This document shows positions 5,986 through 6,395 of a DNA stretch of 6,395 bases, piece after piece. Numbering within the stretch: the first letter of the stretch is position 1; each line of letters begins with the position of its first letter. The stretch is from Candidatus Thorarchaeota archaeon (GTDB lineage Archaea > Asgardarchaeota > Thorarchaeia > Thorarchaeales > Thorarchaeaceae), in the NCBI GenBank assembly GCA_016840965.1, contig JAEORI010000152.1:1-6395 (forward strand), written 5' to 3'. The translations under genes were made by a program, and so were the position numbers. Under the pieces are notes generated by a model that had not been told where the DNA came from, did not search any database, and worked only from the letters and a program-made list of their open reading frames with translations.

Positions 5986-6395
5986 TTAATCCCTCTTCCA
6001 CCATGAGAGATCTAGTTTCATGCCGGACCATGGAGATATTACTTCTGGACCCTCAATCCTCCAGAGAATGATTAATCCTACGATGAATTGAATTGGAATC
6101 GGATAGATGACCATGAACTCTCCGAACAACCCCGTAATGTAGAGAACAAACATAGTAGGCAGAATGATACTCAGTAAACCAAGCATGAGTACACTGTTCT
6201 TCGAAGCTTTTGCTTGGTAGTATCGGACTATCCAGATTACAAAGAGGATGTTCAGAATTGTCAATGGTAGAAAAATGAAGGGATAAAATAACACCATAAT
6301 GAGGAATATTGGTATGCCAATTTCAGTGGCGATGAATCCAAGGGGAAAGATTAACGAAACAATGAACATGATTAGTGCTATTACTCCAGGACTCA
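5986..6395 (-). CDS. Multi-pass membrane protein of unknown function, shorter paralog, N-terminus beyond window
   Basis: This copy is open at the right edge: the frame continues above the ATG at 6367-6369 as SPGVIALI, matching SPGVIAFF at residues 16-23 of the neighbouring paralog, so the true start lies about 15 codons outside. Hydrophobic segments cover SPGVIALIM to about GFIAT, a long stretch from IGIPIF to VIWIVRYY that may hold one or two passes, SVLMLGLL to YITG, and IYPIPIQFIVGLIILW. The family motif GPEVISPWSGM then LDLSWWKR closes it. It ends at TAA (5986-5988) just after WWKRD, whereas the neighbour carries 27 more residues after WWKR. The third-codon positions of the shared motif differ freely between copies while the protein is kept, which suggests an old duplication under purifying selection. 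Function unknown. Confidence 0.75.
   Translation of the reverse strand, partial: SPGVIALIMFIVSLIFPLGFIATEIGIPIFLIMVLFYPFIFLPLTILNILFVIWIVRYYQAKASKNSVLMLGLLSIILPTMFVLYITGLFGEFMVIYPIPIQFIVGLIILWRIEGPEVISPWSGMKLDLSWWKRD

Overview
The window looks archaeal. The Shine-Dalgarno (SD) sequences match the archaeal 16S 3' end well, the 2-oxoacid:ferredoxin oxidoreductase is the compact two-subunit type with a fused gamma-alpha chain, and the likely promoters are A/T boxes without bacterial -35/-10 pairs. Base composition is moderately AT-rich. The small membrane proteins on the right remind me of Asgard (Thorarchaeota-like) genomes, but that is a weak impression that only a database search could settle. 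All six genes I can support lie on the minus strand, so transcription runs from right to left.

Right part (about 5190-6395): two tandem paralogous multi-pass membrane proteins of unknown function share a near-invariant C-terminal motif (GPEVISPWSGM, then LDLSWWKR). The upstream copy runs off the window. It ends at a TAA stop, but the conserved charged tail of its paralog can still be read in the same frame after that stop.

Middle and left (1-5012): an apparent operon in the order korA, korB, fumC, sdhA. korA and korB overlap by 4 bases, fumC follows closely, and sdhA (the flavoprotein subunit of succinate dehydrogenase/fumarate reductase, cut at the left edge) follows 62 bases after fumC. 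Together these cover a segment of the citric acid cycle: 2-oxoglutarate to succinyl-CoA with ferredoxin, succinate to fumarate, and fumarate to malate. Each step is reversible in principle, so the cluster could work oxidatively or reductively. Succinyl-CoA ligase, the iron-sulfur and anchor subunits, and malate dehydrogenase are not in the window.

Start sites are unusual. sdhA has no ATG, GTG or TTG in frame before its FAD motif and seems to start at ATT behind a perfect SD. fumC probably starts at GTG, and korA at GTG or at an ATG six bases later. A 7-bp-arm dyad abuts the likely TATA element upstream of korA. I see no RNA genes, insertion sequences or CRISPR arrays, and no intergenic stretch reaches 300 bases.
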